Positions 52,837-61,208 of a stretch of 64,000 nt of DNA are shown here, one piece after another. The translations under genes were made by a program, and so were the position numbers. Below the pieces are notes generated by a model, which was given only the letters and a program-made list of their open reading frames with translations, searched no databases and was not told the origin of the DNA. The first letter of the stretch is position 1. Every line of letters starts with the position of its first letter. Source of the stretch: Oscillospiraceae bacterium (lineage in GTDB: Bacteria > Bacillota > Clostridia > Oscillospirales > Oscillospiraceae); contig CADBKF010000001.1 in assembly GCA_902795195.1 (NCBI GenBank), forward strand, positions 62,001 through 126,000, in the 5' to 3' direction.

Positions 52837-53625
52837 TTATCGACCTGTGGTCATTAAATCGTATGTTTTAAGGAAGTTGTTCCAACGCTGTTCCTCGAGA
52901 CTGCACTGAGAATTATATGCAGTAATCGCATTGCTTGTCGCAGAAAAAGATTGTAATTGAGTTTGACGAACAGATTCATTCAATAAGTTTCTAGTCAAAC
53001 TGTTTCCATCATTTATGGCATCATAAAGTGTGTGCTGATTTGTTTTGATCTGCTCAAGGTTTTTGATGACTTGGTCCATTTTATCGAGCAATTTACCCCA
53101 ACGTACGTCTTCCCGATATGTATTGTAGGCACCACTTGAGCCTCCAAGTTCAGTGCAGATTCCAGAAGCAAAATATTCATAGAACGAGCAAACAGCATTC
53201 AAATTCTGGTAAGATGGGTAAATGTTGCCGGCTTCATAATAGCGTTTTAGGAAAGAAAGCGTTTGGTTATGCTGTGCTACTAATTCATTCTTCATAGTTT
53301 CCAACTTCTTTGCCTGCTGAAGCTCGTTTTCAACTCTTTTTTTGTCATTATCCAGATTCTTATAGTATTTGTTTCTCAACTCATCATCAGCGCTGTTTTC
53401 TCTTGAACGTTCAACAAGCCAAACAATGATACTGACAAAGAAACTGCCAGCAAGTGCGATCGCACCAAACTTAATAGCACCACCGATTAAACCGCCGATT
53501 TTTCCCAATAGCCCTTTTTCGGTAACGAGGCCAACAATACCGCCTATAATTGCACCGGCAAGCACACCAATCATTGCAACTGCAGCTAAAGTATCCGTGA
53601 ATTTTGATTTTTCAACAACTTCCAT
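52837..53625 (-). CDS. AT-rich two-TM coiled-coil protein, unknown function (3' frame of a frameshifted gene)
   Basis: 262 residues as read. Two Gly/Ala/Ile-rich TM helices (about 10-35 and 40-70) are followed by a long charged coiled coil (75-115) and a helical C-terminal region with a YPSYQNLNAVCSFYEYFASG motif. No proper ribosome site precedes ATG 53625. An open frame with a perfect Shine-Dalgarno starts at 53753 in the next frame, and one extra A in the A6 run (53636-53641) would join them. The gene is thus frameshifted or recoded. AT-rich composition indicates acquisition. A divergent XRE regulator lies upstream. Confidence 0.75.
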   Translation of the reverse strand: MEVVEKSKFTDTLAAVAMIGVLAGAIIGGIVGLVTEKGLLGKIGGLIGGAIKFGAIALAGSFFVSIIVWLVERSRENSADDELRNKYYKNLDNDKKRVENELQQAKKLETMKNELVAQHNQTLSFLKRYYEAGNIYPSYQNLNAVCSFYEYFASGICTELGGSSGAYNTYREDVRWGKLLDKMDQVIKNLEQIKTNQHTLYDAINDGNSLTRNLLNESVRQTQLQSFSATSNAITAYNSQCSLEEQRWNNFLKTYDLMTTGR

Positions 53626-53753
53626 ATAAAACTGCTTTTTTGGCCAAGGGAACGAATCTTTTTGTCAAGACCCTGGATTGTTCCTTGCTGTGTGTAGGAT
53701 TGCTTCTCAAGAGTTATTGCCCCTTGTAAGTACTTAAGCATATCTCCTTCCAT
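53586..53753 (-). CDS. 5' frame of the frameshifted membrane protein gene
   Basis: 55 codons, ATG 53753 to TAG 53586-53588, preceded by GGAGG seven bases upstream. It encodes MEGDMLKYLQGAITLEKQSY and a Gln/Lys-rich helix, typical N-terminal sequence rather than random. At codons 38-40 (Gly-Gln-Lys) lies the A6 run; slipping back one base there gives GQKKQFYMEVVEKSKF and enters the 262-residue frame. So this is either a decayed gene, a sequencing or assembly indel, or slippage-dependent expression. Confidence 0.65.
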   Translation of the reverse strand: MEGDMLKYLQGAITLEKQSYTQQGTIQGLDKKIRSLGQKSSFIWKLLKNQNSRIL

Positions 53754-53823
53754 GATAGAACCTCCGATTTATAATGTGGTTGAGTTATAAGCAAAACCAG
53801 TATAGATGAAATTTATCTAAAAG

Positions 53824-53852
53824 TCAATAGATAATAAATATCTGAATATAAT
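53824..53852 (+). promoter_or_regulatory. Possible promoter of the XRE gene
   Basis: A perfect TATAAT (53847-53852) with a weak TCAATA (53824-53829) at 17 bp spacing, about 33 bp before the XRE start. The whole divergent gap (53766-53884) is very AT-rich. Confidence 0.45.
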
Positions 53853-53884
53853 ATTGTAGCAAAATCTATTGGCGGTGAAGTATC

Positions 53885-54097
53885 ATAAAAAACAGAATTC
53901 GTGAATTAAGAGAGGATGCCGACTTGACGCAACAGCAGCTTGCAGACGCAATCGGGATCACTCAAAGAAAGTACAGCTATCTAGAAACAGGAACTCAACA
54001 ATGGACAGACGAATTGCTCGTTCTGCTATCAAAGTACTATGATGTAAGTATTGACTTTCTGCTATGTCAAACAGATAACCCGAGAAGATACAAATAA
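53885..54097 (+). CDS. XRE-family helix-turn-helix regulator with ATA (non-canonical) start
   Basis: 70 residues. The HTH_3 fold is clear: NRIRELREDADLTQQQLADAIGITQRKYSYLETG, then a C-terminal helix ending YYDVSIDFLL. No ATG, GTG or TTG occurs in frame upstream before the stop at 53876. ATA 53885 sits six bases after GGTGA and gives the usual (M)KNRIREL start, so a start-codon mutation ATG to ATA is likely; ATC 53882 is another option. Expression may be weak. Divergent from the frameshifted membrane gene, which it may control. Confidence 0.72.
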   Translation: MKNRIRELREDADLTQQQLADAIGITQRKYSYLETGTQQWTDELLVLLSKYYDVSIDFLLCQTDNPRRYK

Positions 54098-54121
54098 AAT
54101 CAAATTTTTCAAAAAAAACAC

Positions 54122-54150
54122 TTGCAAATCTTGAAGGGTTGTGCTATTAT
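54122..54150 (+). promoter_or_regulatory. Promoter of rpmE
   Basis: TTGCAA (54122-54127), 17-bp spacer, TATTAT (54145-54150); 67 bp upstream of the ATG. Confidence 0.75.
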
Positions 54151-54174
54151 ATCCGGGCTGATTAAAAAATCACG

Positions 54175-54192
54175 GGGCAACATGCCCTTTTT
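54175..54192 (+). promoter_or_regulatory. Possible attenuator hairpin in the rpmE leader
   Basis: A small stem GGGCA/TGCCC with ACA loop followed by T5, inside the roughly 60-nt leader. Autoregulatory leaders of L31 genes are known in Firmicutes; whether this one belongs to that class was not tested. Confidence 0.35.
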
Positions 54193-54217
54193 ACCAAAGA
54201 AGAAAGAGGTGAATGCA

Positions 54218-54418
54218 ATGAAGGAAGGTATCCATCCCAAGTACGAACAGACGACCATTCGGTGTGCCTGCGGCGCTGTCATCGAAACCGGCTCCACCAA
54301 AAAGGACATCAAAGTTGAAATCTGCTCCAAGTGCCACCCTTTCTACACCGGCAAGCAGAAGCTGGTCGACACCGGTGGACGTGTTGATCGTTTCAACAAG
54401 AAATACGGCCTGAAGTAA
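54218..54418 (+). CDS. rpmE: 50S ribosomal protein L31
   Basis: 66 residues, zinc-containing (C+) form with Cys16, Cys18, Cys36 and Cys39 (CACG ... CSKC). ATG 54218 follows AAAGAGGTGA. A longer in-frame extension upstream covers the promoter and is not coding. Own promoter and terminator. Confidence 0.97.
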   Translation: MKEGIHPKYEQTTIRCACGAVIETGSTKKDIKVEICSKCHPFYTGKQKLVDTGGRVDRFNKKYGLK

Positions 54419-54427
54419 GTAAAGCCA

Positions 54428-54460
54428 AGCCCGCACCCCATTGCAAGGTGCGGGCTTTTT
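54428..54460 (+). terminator. Terminator after rpmE
   Basis: A 10-bp perfect stem (AGCCCGCACC against GGTGCGGGCT), then T5. Confidence 0.92.
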
Positions 54461-54469
54461 CCTTATGTT

Positions 54470-54530
54470 TGTCATCCGGAGCGCAGCGAAGGATCTCAGG
54501 ATTCTTCGGCGCAGGCGCCTGAGAATGACA
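54470..54530. repeat. TGTCAT...ATGACA palindromic repeat
   Basis: A 61-bp element with imperfect terminal inverted repeats TGTCATCCGGAG and CTGAGAATGACA, and an inner GGCGCAGGCGCC hairpin. It is of the widespread GTCATTCTGAG class of bacterial intergenic repeats. It ends 14 bp before the hflX ATG. Confidence 0.75.
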
Positions 54531-54544
54531 GGGGAGAGAACAGT

Positions 54545-55795
54545 ATGGAACAACACAAAATGGAACGTGCGATCCTGGCGGGGCTGGCTGCCGACTGCTT
54601 CAGGAAAGAGGAGCAGGCGACCGAGGAATCGCTCGACGAGCTTGAGGCCCTGCTAGAGACCGCCGGCGGCGAATGCGTCGGCAAGGTGCTGCAGAACCGG
54701 CACGCGCCCGATCCCCACAGCTTTGTGGGCGAGGGCAAGGCCGAGGAGATCAGGGAACTGGCGGAGGCCAACGAGGCCACGATGGTCATCTTTGACAACG
54801 AGCTCTCCCCCAGCCAGATCCGGGCGCTCGAGGACATCACCGGCACCACCGTGCTCGACCGCAGCGCCCTGATCCTCGACATCTTTGCCCAAAGGGCCAA
54901 GACCGCCGAGGGCCGCCTGCAGGTGGAGCTGGCGCAGTATAAATACCTTTTGCCGCGCCTGTCCGGCATGGGCAAGTCCCTGTCCCGGCTCGGCGGCGGC
55001 ATCGGCACGCGCGGACCCGGCGAAACCAAGCTGGAAACCGACCGCCGGCACATCCGCACGCGGATCGCCCGGCTCGAGGAGGAGCTCGAGCAGGTGCGAA
55101 AGGTGCGCAGCGTCCAGCGCCAGCGCCGGCAGAAGAACGCGGTGCCGGTGGTGGCCCTGGTGGGCTACACCAACGCGGGCAAGTCCACGATCCTGAACCG
55201 GCTGACCGACGCGGGCATCCCCGCGAACGACCGCCTGTTTGACACGCTCGACACCACCACCCGGCAGCTTACGGTCTCGGACAACCTCTCGGTTCTGCTC
55301 TCGGACACCGTCGGCTTCATCGCCAAGCTGCCGCACCATCTGATCCAGGCCTTCCGCGCAACGCTCGAGGAGCTGGAATACGCGGACCTTCTGATCCACG
55401 TGATCGACGCCTCGGACCCCGAGCGCGAGGAACATATCGCGGTCGTGGATCGTCTCATTGAACAGCTGGCAAAGCCCGACACGCCGGTCATCCGCTGCTA
55501 CAACAAGGCGGACCTGGTCGAGCGCGCGGAGTGGATCGTCGGCACGAACAACGTGGCGATTTCCGCCAAAACCGGCGATAATCTGGATGATCTGCTCAAA
55601 ATGATCGACCGGGAATTGTGCAAAGCGCTGCATCGCGGCGTGTTCCTGCTGCCCTACAGTATGGCCGGCATGATCGACAAGCTGCACAGCGAGGCCCAGG
55701 TCCTGCGCGTGGAGTACAAGACCGAGGGCATCGAGATCGAGGCCGTGGTGGACGAGGTGCTCTATGGCAGGCTCAGGCAATATGAGGTAACGTGA
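54545..55795 (+). CDS. hflX: Ribosome-associated GTPase HflX
   Basis: 416 residues. The N-terminal HflX domain has DNELSPSQIRALED and LDRSALILDIFAQRAKTAEGRLQVELAQ, then RGPGETKLETDRR, then the G domain: GYTNAGKST (G1), DTVGF (G3), NKADL (G4). It splits stalled ribosomes. GGGGAG precedes ATG 54545. The yigZ-like gene overlaps its stop (TGATG). Confidence 0.96.
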   Translation: MEQHKMERAILAGLAADCFRKEEQATEESLDELEALLETAGGECVGKVLQNRHAPDPHSFVGEGKAEEIRELAEANEATMVIFDNELSPSQIRALEDITGTTVLDRSALILDIFAQRAKTAEGRLQVELAQYKYLLPRLSGMGKSLSRLGGGIGTRGPGETKLETDRRHIRTRIARLEEELEQVRKVRSVQRQRRQKNAVPVVALVGYTNAGKSTILNRLTDAGIPANDRLFDTLDTTTRQLTVSDNLSVLLSDTVGFIAKLPHHLIQAFRATLEELEYADLLIHVIDASDPEREEHIAVVDRLIEQLAKPDTPVIRCYNKADLVERAEWIVGTNNVAISAKTGDNLDDLLKMIDRELCKALHRGVFLLPYSMAGMIDKLHSEAQVLRVEYKTEGIEIEAVVDEVLYGRLRQYEVT

Positions 55796-56424
55796 TGGAA
55801 GAATACTTGGTTCCCTCGAAGGATGCGGTCACGGAGTTCACCGAGCGACGTTCGCGCTTCATCGGCCGGATCTGGGTCACGGACACGGAGGAGGAGGCGC
55901 TCTCCTGCATCAAAAAGATGCGCGAGCAGCACTGGGACGCCACCCACAACGTCTACGCCTATATCATCCACGACGGGCCCACCCGCTATTCCGACGACGG
56001 CGAGCCCCAGGGCACGGCGGGTATGCCGGTGCTCGAGGTGCTGCGGCGGGAAGGTTTACATAATGTTTGCTGTGTGGTGACGCGGTATTTTGGCGGCATC
56101 CTTTTGGGCGCGGGCGGTCTGGTCCGGGCCTATGCGCGTTCTGCCAAGGACGCGGTGGACGCAGCCGGGATCTCCGTCAAGCGGGTCTGGAAAAAGGCCG
56201 ACCTCATTTTGCCCTACAGCTATTTTGAGCGCATGAAGCAGGAGCTCGAGCGCAGCGGCGGGCTGCTGCTGGATGTGGAATACAGCGCGGACGTGTGCAT
56301 GCACATGATTCTGCCCAAGGCCAATTACGAGGCCTTCTGCAGGCGCGTGACCGACGTTTCGAGCGGTAAGCTCGCGCCGATGGAGCTGGGCGAGGAATAT
56401 CGCGCATTCCCGGTAAATCCATGA
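55795..56424 (+). CDS. YigZ/IMPACT family protein
   Basis: 209 residues. The UPF0029 N-domain: EFTERRSRFIGRIWVTDTEEEA, HNVYAYII, RYSDDGEPQGTAGMPVLEVL and VVTRYFGGILLGAGGLVRAY; then a small C-terminal domain. The molecular role of bacterial members is poorly known. GTG 55792 just upstream is a possible alternative start. Confidence 0.92.
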   Translation: MEEYLVPSKDAVTEFTERRSRFIGRIWVTDTEEEALSCIKKMREQHWDATHNVYAYIIHDGPTRYSDDGEPQGTAGMPVLEVLRREGLHNVCCVVTRYFGGILLGAGGLVRAYARSAKDAVDAAGISVKRVWKKADLILPYSYFERMKQELERSGGLLLDVEYSADVCMHMILPKANYEAFCRRVTDVSSGKLAPMELGEEYRAFPVNP

Positions 56425-56496
56425 AAAAGAGTAAAACGCGGAAAAATTGCGTATATAGATAAATAGAGAGAAAATCGCATGGAAGGAGCGAGGCCT

Positions 56497-57501
56497 GTGA
56501 CTGTTCGGGAACGTCTGGAGCAGGAGGAATTCAGCCGGCTTGCGCCCTATGCCGCAAAGGCAGCCGAGAGCAAGGGCCGCGACCGGGCAGAGCCGGAGCG
56601 GGACGACCGCACCTGTTATCAGCGGGATGCCGACCGCATCCTGCACAGCCGGTCCTTCCGGCGGCTCATGCACAAGACGCAGGTTTTTCTGCAGCCCGAG
56701 GGCGACCACTACCGCACCCGCATGACCCACACGCTGGAGGTCTCGCGCGTGGCGCGGACGATCGCAAGGGCCCTGCGGCTGAACGAGGACCTCACCGAGG
56801 CCATCGTCATGGGCCATGACCTGGGCCACACGCCCTTCGGCCATGCGGGCGAGATCGCCCTGACCGAGGTGCTGGGCCGGCCCTTTTATCACAACGAGCA
56901 GTCGCTGCGCGTGGTGGAAAAGCTGGAAAAGAACGGCGACGGGCTGAACCTCACCTATGAGGTCCGGCGCGGCATCGTGGGCCACACCGGCCCCGAGATC
57001 CCCGAGACCCTGGAGGGCCGCATCGTCCGCTACGCCGACCGCATCGCCTACATCAACCACGACATCGACGACGCCATGCGCGCCGGCATCCTCAAAAACG
57101 AGGACATCCCGAAGAAGATTTCCGACGTGCTGGGCTGCACCCACTCCGAGCGCATCAACACGCTCGTGGGCGACATGATCCAGGCCTCCATGGACCGCCC
57201 GGAGATCCTTATGACGCCCGAGATCGAGCGGGCGATGCTCGAGCTGCGGGAATTCATGTTTGAGCACGTCTACCGCAACCCCGTGGCAAAGAGCGAGGAG
57301 AGCAAGGCGCGCATCATCATCCAGGAGCTCTACAAATACTATCTCGCGCACCCGGACAAGCTGCCCGCGGATTTCCAGCCGCAGCTGGACATCGAGGGCC
57401 TGCCGCGCATCGTCTGCGACTATGTGGCCGGCATGACGGACAAGTACGCGATCTATAAGTTTTCGGAAATCTACGTTCCGTCCGCCTGGCAGGTACGGTA
57501 G
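56497..57501 (+). CDS. dgt: Deoxyguanosinetriphosphate triphosphohydrolase-like protein
   Basis: 334 residues, HD-domain dNTPase. Motifs: RDRILHSRSFRRLMHKTQVF, the metal-binding His of THTLEVSRVAR, GHDLGHTPFGHAGE and the later IVRYADRIAYINHDIDD. The GTG 56497 follows GGAAGGAG and gives the usual VTVRE start; an in-frame ATG at 56479 precedes that ribosome site. dnaG follows, giving the dgt-dnaG-rpoD order of Firmicutes. Confidence 0.95.
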   Translation: MTVRERLEQEEFSRLAPYAAKAAESKGRDRAEPERDDRTCYQRDADRILHSRSFRRLMHKTQVFLQPEGDHYRTRMTHTLEVSRVARTIARALRLNEDLTEAIVMGHDLGHTPFGHAGEIALTEVLGRPFYHNEQSLRVVEKLEKNGDGLNLTYEVRRGIVGHTGPEIPETLEGRIVRYADRIAYINHDIDDAMRAGILKNEDIPKKISDVLGCTHSERINTLVGDMIQASMDRPEILMTPEIERAMLELREFMFEHVYRNPVAKSEESKARIIIQELYKYYLAHPDKLPADFQPQLDIEGLPRIVCDYVAGMTDKYAIYKFSEIYVPSAWQVR

Positions 57502-57543
57502 ACAGCGAGGCGAGTACACAGAAAAGAGAAGGGAGGTCCGGGT

Positions 57544-59304
57544 ATGGCGTTTCCGCCGGCATTTTTGGACGAGCTGATCGCCCGCAACCCCATCGAGGAT
57601 GTGGTCGGGCAGTATGTCCAGCTCAAGCGCAGCGGCGCGAACTACTTCGGCCTCTGCCCGTTCCACAGCGAAAAAACCGGCTCCTTCTCGGTCGCGCCCA
57701 ACAAGCAGATCTACTACTGCTTTGGCTGCCACAAGGGCGGGGGCGTGATCAACTTCATCATGGACATCGAGAACCTCAGCTATCCCGACGCGGTGCGCTT
57801 TCTGGCCAAGCGGGCGGGGCTCGAGGTCCCGGAGGACGACCGCTATCAGAGCCGCTACCGCGAGCAGGAGCGATTGTGGAAGCTCTGCAAGGACGCGGCC
57901 CGGTTTTTCCACCAGCAGCTCAAATCAGACGCCGGAAAGCCCGGCAGGGCCTATCTGGCCGGCCGCGGCATGGACTGGCAGACCGTGACGAAATTCGGCA
58001 TCGGCTTTGCCGTGGACGACTGGCACACGCTGGAAAACGCCATGCGCAAGCAGGGCTACACCCGCGAGGAGCTGATCGCGGCGGACCTCGTCGGCGAGCG
58101 GGAGAAGGACGGCAGGCGCTACAGCTACGACCGCTTCACCAACCGCGTGATGTTCCCGCTGATCGACGTGCGCGGAAACGTGGTGGGCTTTGCCGGCCGG
58201 ACGCTGGACGCCAACTATCAGGGCCGGAAATACCTCAATTCCAAGGACACGCTGATCTTCAACAAGCGGAATTTTGTCTTCGGCATGAACCTGGCGAAAA
58301 AGAGCAAGCAGGGGCGGATCATCCTCTGCGAGGGGCCGATGGACGCCATCGCCTGCCACCAGTTCGGCTTCGACTGCGCGGTGGCCTCGCAGGGCACGTC
58401 CCTGACCCAGGAGCAGATCAACATCATCGGCAAGTACACCGATCAGGTCGTCATGACCTTCGACAGCGACTTTGCCGGGCAAAACGCCACCCAGCGGGCC
58501 ATCACGATGTTTGAAAAGGCGGGGATCTCCGTGCGCATCCTGCGCTTCGAGGGCGCCAAGGACGCCGACGAATTTCTCCATAAATACGGCGCAGACCGCT
58601 TCTCTGTGCTGCTCGAGGGCTCTGCCGACCAGGCGGATTACCGCCTGCAGTCGCTCAAATCCCAGTACGATCTGTCGAAGGACGATCAGAAGGTGGAGTT
58701 TCTCAAAAAGGCCGCGGTGCTGATCTCCGGCTTTCCCAACGCCATCGAGCGGGAGATCTACGGGGCCAAGGCCGCTGAGGCCGCCGGCATCACGCCGGAC
58801 GCCATGAAGCTGGAAATCTCCCGCGCCTACAAGAACCGGCGGCGCCGGGAGCAGAAAAAGGAAGAGGAGAAAAACCTCAGTCCGGTGACGGCGCTGCAGC
58901 CCGCCGCGCGCGGCCTGCGCTATGACAACATCCGCTCGGCCCGTGCCGAGGAGGTCGTCTTGCGGCAGGTGCTGCGGGACGCCTCGCAGTTTGAGCTGTT
59001 AAAGGACCTGCCGCCCGAGGCGTTCTCCGCCCCGGTGCTGGGCAAGGCCTATGCCGCCCTGCGCGAGCGCTACCGGGCAGGACACGACGTGTCGCTGGCC
59101 GTGCTCCAGGACTTCACGCCCGAGGAGCTGGCGCACCTGACCGGCGTGGCGCGGGCCAACGACGAGCCGGTGAGCGAGCAGGCACTGCGCGACTGCGCGG
59201 CCGCCATTCTGGAAGAACATCAAAAATCCCAGCAGGGCCAGGGTGAGGACGCCCTGCGCGCGACCCTGGAACGAATGAAAAATAAAAAAGGATACGGAGG
59301 CTGA
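57544..59304 (+). CDS. dnaG: DNA primase
   Basis: 586 residues. N-terminal zinc finger with Cys38, His41, Cys59 and Cys62, the RNA polymerase-like catalytic core (about 120-350) with the TOPRIM motif EGPMDAIA and DSDFAG, and a C-terminal helicase-binding domain (about 450-586). It makes primers for replication. GGGAGG precedes the ATG. sigA starts 4 bp downstream. Confidence 0.97.
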   Translation: MAFPPAFLDELIARNPIEDVVGQYVQLKRSGANYFGLCPFHSEKTGSFSVAPNKQIYYCFGCHKGGGVINFIMDIENLSYPDAVRFLAKRAGLEVPEDDRYQSRYREQERLWKLCKDAARFFHQQLKSDAGKPGRAYLAGRGMDWQTVTKFGIGFAVDDWHTLENAMRKQGYTREELIAADLVGEREKDGRRYSYDRFTNRVMFPLIDVRGNVVGFAGRTLDANYQGRKYLNSKDTLIFNKRNFVFGMNLAKKSKQGRIILCEGPMDAIACHQFGFDCAVASQGTSLTQEQINIIGKYTDQVVMTFDSDFAGQNATQRAITMFEKAGISVRILRFEGAKDADEFLHKYGADRFSVLLEGSADQADYRLQSLKSQYDLSKDDQKVEFLKKAAVLISGFPNAIEREIYGAKAAEAAGITPDAMKLEISRAYKNRRRREQKKEEEKNLSPVTALQPAARGLRYDNIRSARAEEVVLRQVLRDASQFELLKDLPPEAFSAPVLGKAYAALRERYRAGHDVSLAVLQDFTPEELAHLTGVARANDEPVSEQALRDCAAAILEEHQKSQQGQGEDALRATLERMKNKKGYGG

Positions 59305-59308
59305 ACCC

Positions 59309-60442
59309 ATGGAAGATGCGGAGCTGGTACAGAACAAAATCAATGAGCTGCTGGCCCTCGGCAAGCAGCATGGCAAGGTAACATCCAAGCAATTGCTTGC
59401 AACGCTCGACGCCATCGACGCCGACGAGGCCCAGACCGACGCGGTCTATGCGGCCCTGGAGCAGGCGGGCATCGAGCTGGACGTCTCGGACGTGGCCGAG
59501 ATCATCGAGGGCGCGGAGGAGCTGCTGCCCACGGACGAGGAGCTCGAGCGCATCTCGGAGGAGGTGCCCGAGACCGAGGAGATCATGGACTACGCCAACG
59601 TCGACGAGAGCGCGCCCATGAGCGACCCCGTGCGCATGTACCTCAAGGAGATCGGCAAGATCAAGCTGCTCAGCCCTGAGGAGGAGCAGGAGGTCGGCAG
59701 GCGCATCAGCGAGGGCGACGAGCAGGCGAAAAAGCGCATGGTCGAGGCCAACCTCCGTCTGGTGGTCTCCATCGCCAAGCGCTATGTGGGGCGCGGCATG
59801 CACCTGCTCGACCTCATCCAGGAGGGCAACATCGGCCTGCTCAAGGCGGTGGAAAAGTTCGATTACACCAAGGGCTACAAGTTCTCCACCTATTCCACCT
59901 GGTGGATCCGCCAGTCCATCACCCGCGCGGTGGCGGACCAGGCCAGAACCATCCGCATCCCGGTGCACATGGTGGAGACCATCAACAAGGTCGCCAAGGC
60001 ATCAAGAAGCCTCGTGCAGGAGCTGGGCCGCGAGCCCAACGTCTCCGAGATCAGCGAGCGCATCGGCGTGCCCGAGGAGAAGGTGGCCGAGGTCATGAAG
60101 ATCGCCCAGGAGCCGGTCTCCCTGGAGACCCCGGTGGGCGAGGAGGACGACAGCCATCTGGGCGACTTCATCCCCGACAACGAGGCCAAGGAGCCGGCGG
60201 AGTCCGCCAGCTTCAACATGCTGCGCCAGCAGCTGAACGAGGTCATGGCGACCCTCACGCCCAGAGAGTGCAAGGTGCTGCGCCTGCGCTTCGGTCTGGA
60301 GGACGGCAGGCCCCACACGCTCGAGGAGGTCGGCAAGGAATTTGACGTCACGCGCGAGCGCGTGCGCCAGATCGAATCCAAGGCCCTGCGCAAGCTGCGC
60401 CACCCGTCGCGGTCCAAGATTCTGAAGGATTTCTTAAATTAA
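59309..60442 (+). CDS. rpoD: RNA polymerase primary sigma factor SigA (RpoD)
   Basis: 377 residues. Acidic region 1.1-like start, region 1.2 ([21 protein letters not shown]), region 2 ([41 protein letters not shown]), region 3 (HMVETINK) and region 4 ([18 protein letters not shown]). It is the housekeeping sigma, which fits the consensus promoters found across the window. Confidence 0.98.
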   Translation: MEDAELVQNKINELLALGKQHGKVTSKQLLATLDAIDADEAQTDAVYAALEQAGIELDVSDVAEIIEGAEELLPTDEELERISEEVPETEEIMDYANVDESAPMSDPVRMYLKEIGKIKLLSPEEEQEVGRRISEGDEQAKKRMVEANLRLVVSIAKRYVGRGMHLLDLIQEGNIGLLKAVEKFDYTKGYKFSTYSTWWIRQSITRAVADQARTIRIPVHMVETINKVAKASRSLVQELGREPNVSEISERIGVPEEKVAEVMKIAQEPVSLETPVGEEDDSHLGDFIPDNEAKEPAESASFNMLRQQLNEVMATLTPRECKVLRLRFGLEDGRPHTLEEVGKEFDVTRERVRQIESKALRKLRHPSRSKILKDFLN

Positions 60443-60453
60443 GAATTTTACTC

Positions 60454-60481
60454 TTGACATCTGGCAAAAAATCCGTATGAT
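60454..60481 (+). promoter_or_regulatory. Promoter of acpP
   Basis: TTGACA (60454-60459), 16-bp spacer, TATGAT (60476-60481), about 48 bp before the ATG. Confidence 0.75.
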
Positions 60482-60529
60482 ATTCTAAGGTAATGAATTA
60501 CGAATTTTGATTGCTGGGAGGCAAACCTT

Positions 60530-60751
60530 ATGCTGGAAAAAATCATTGCGTATCTGTCCAGAGAGCTGGACATTCCCGCCGAGAGCATCGACGCGGACAC
60601 CACCTTCGAGAGCCTGCAGCTGGATTCTCTGGACACCGTGGAAATGGTCATGGATCTGGAGCAGGAGCTGGATATGGAACTCGAGATCGAGGACCGGCTG
60701 ACCACCGTCGGCGAGCTGGCGGACTACATCGAGAGCAAGCTCGACGAATAA
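60530..60751 (+). CDS. acpP: Acyl carrier protein
   Basis: 73 residues, acidic four-helix protein. The phosphopantetheine attachment serine is Ser33 in LDSLDTVEMVM. It carries acyl chains in fatty acid synthesis. It is not in a fab cluster; it stands alone between rpoD and the SRP RNA. GGGAGGC precedes the ATG. Confidence 0.95.
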   Translation: MLEKIIAYLSRELDIPAESIDADTTFESLQLDSLDTVEMVMDLEQELDMELEIEDRLTTVGELADYIESKLDE

Positions 60752-60764
60752 TTCGGATTTTTAC

Positions 60765-60793
60765 TTGCAATCGGCAAAAAAATACGGTATAAT
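60765..60793 (+). promoter_or_regulatory. Promoter of the SRP RNA
   Basis: TTGCAA (60765-60770), 17-bp spacer, perfect TATAAT (60788-60793); expected start near 60800. Confidence 0.85.
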
Positions 60794-60810
60794 TCCATAT
60801 AGACTTGTCA

Positions 60811-61121
60811 TACGCCGCGCCGGCCTGTGACAAGGTCGCACTAGTCGGGGAGATAGCGGTGCCCTGTTGCCCGCAATCCGCTACAGCGGGGATGAAGTCC
60901 TGTACGAGGGTCTGCGTTGTGTTGTCTGTCCGGATAAGTGGTGTTGAGGAATCGGTCTCGCGCAACGTCGCCCCGTGAACCATGTCAGGCGGGGAACCGA
61001 GCAGCATTAAGCGGTAAGCTTCGTGTGCCGCGAGTCAGCCGTTTCTGAGCTGGCTGTCCGGGAAACGGGGATAACGCAAATTCGGATGCAGGTGTGCGAT
61101 CTTGTCATGGGTCGGCGTGTT
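60811..61121 (+). ncRNA. ffs: Signal recognition particle RNA (large Firmicutes type)
   Basis: About 310 nt. The Alu-domain sequence GGGGAGATAGCGGTGCCCTG, the CAATCCGCT motif, GTGGTGTTGAG, and the S-domain GAACCATGTCAGG with the GGAA loop and AGCAGCATTAAG are all present, matching Bacillus scRNA closely. The ends pair: GACAAGGTCGCAC (60829-60841) with GTGCGATCTTGTC (61094-61106), extended by ACGCCG and CGGCGT, then TTTTT. Exact termini are inferred from this pairing. With Ffh it targets membrane proteins. Confidence 0.92.
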
Positions 61122-61128
61122 TTTAGGG

Positions 61129-61187
61129 AATAGGGAATCGTGAATAGGGAATAGTTGAGGTGTTTTTCAAATTGCCATTTGAAAAAC
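61129..61187. repeat. Heptamer array plus palindrome upstream of dnaX
   Basis: Four phased 7-bp units (AATAGGG twice, AATCGTG, AATAGTT; 61129-61156) are followed by TGAGGT and a perfect hairpin with 11-bp arms, GTTTTTCAAAT, loop TGCC and its complement (61162-61187). The same order, array then TTGAGGT then GTTTTTCA-type palindrome, occurs at 20702-20785. Confidence 0.85.
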
Positions 61188-61208
61188 TGAAATGGATGGG
61201 GTGAGACG

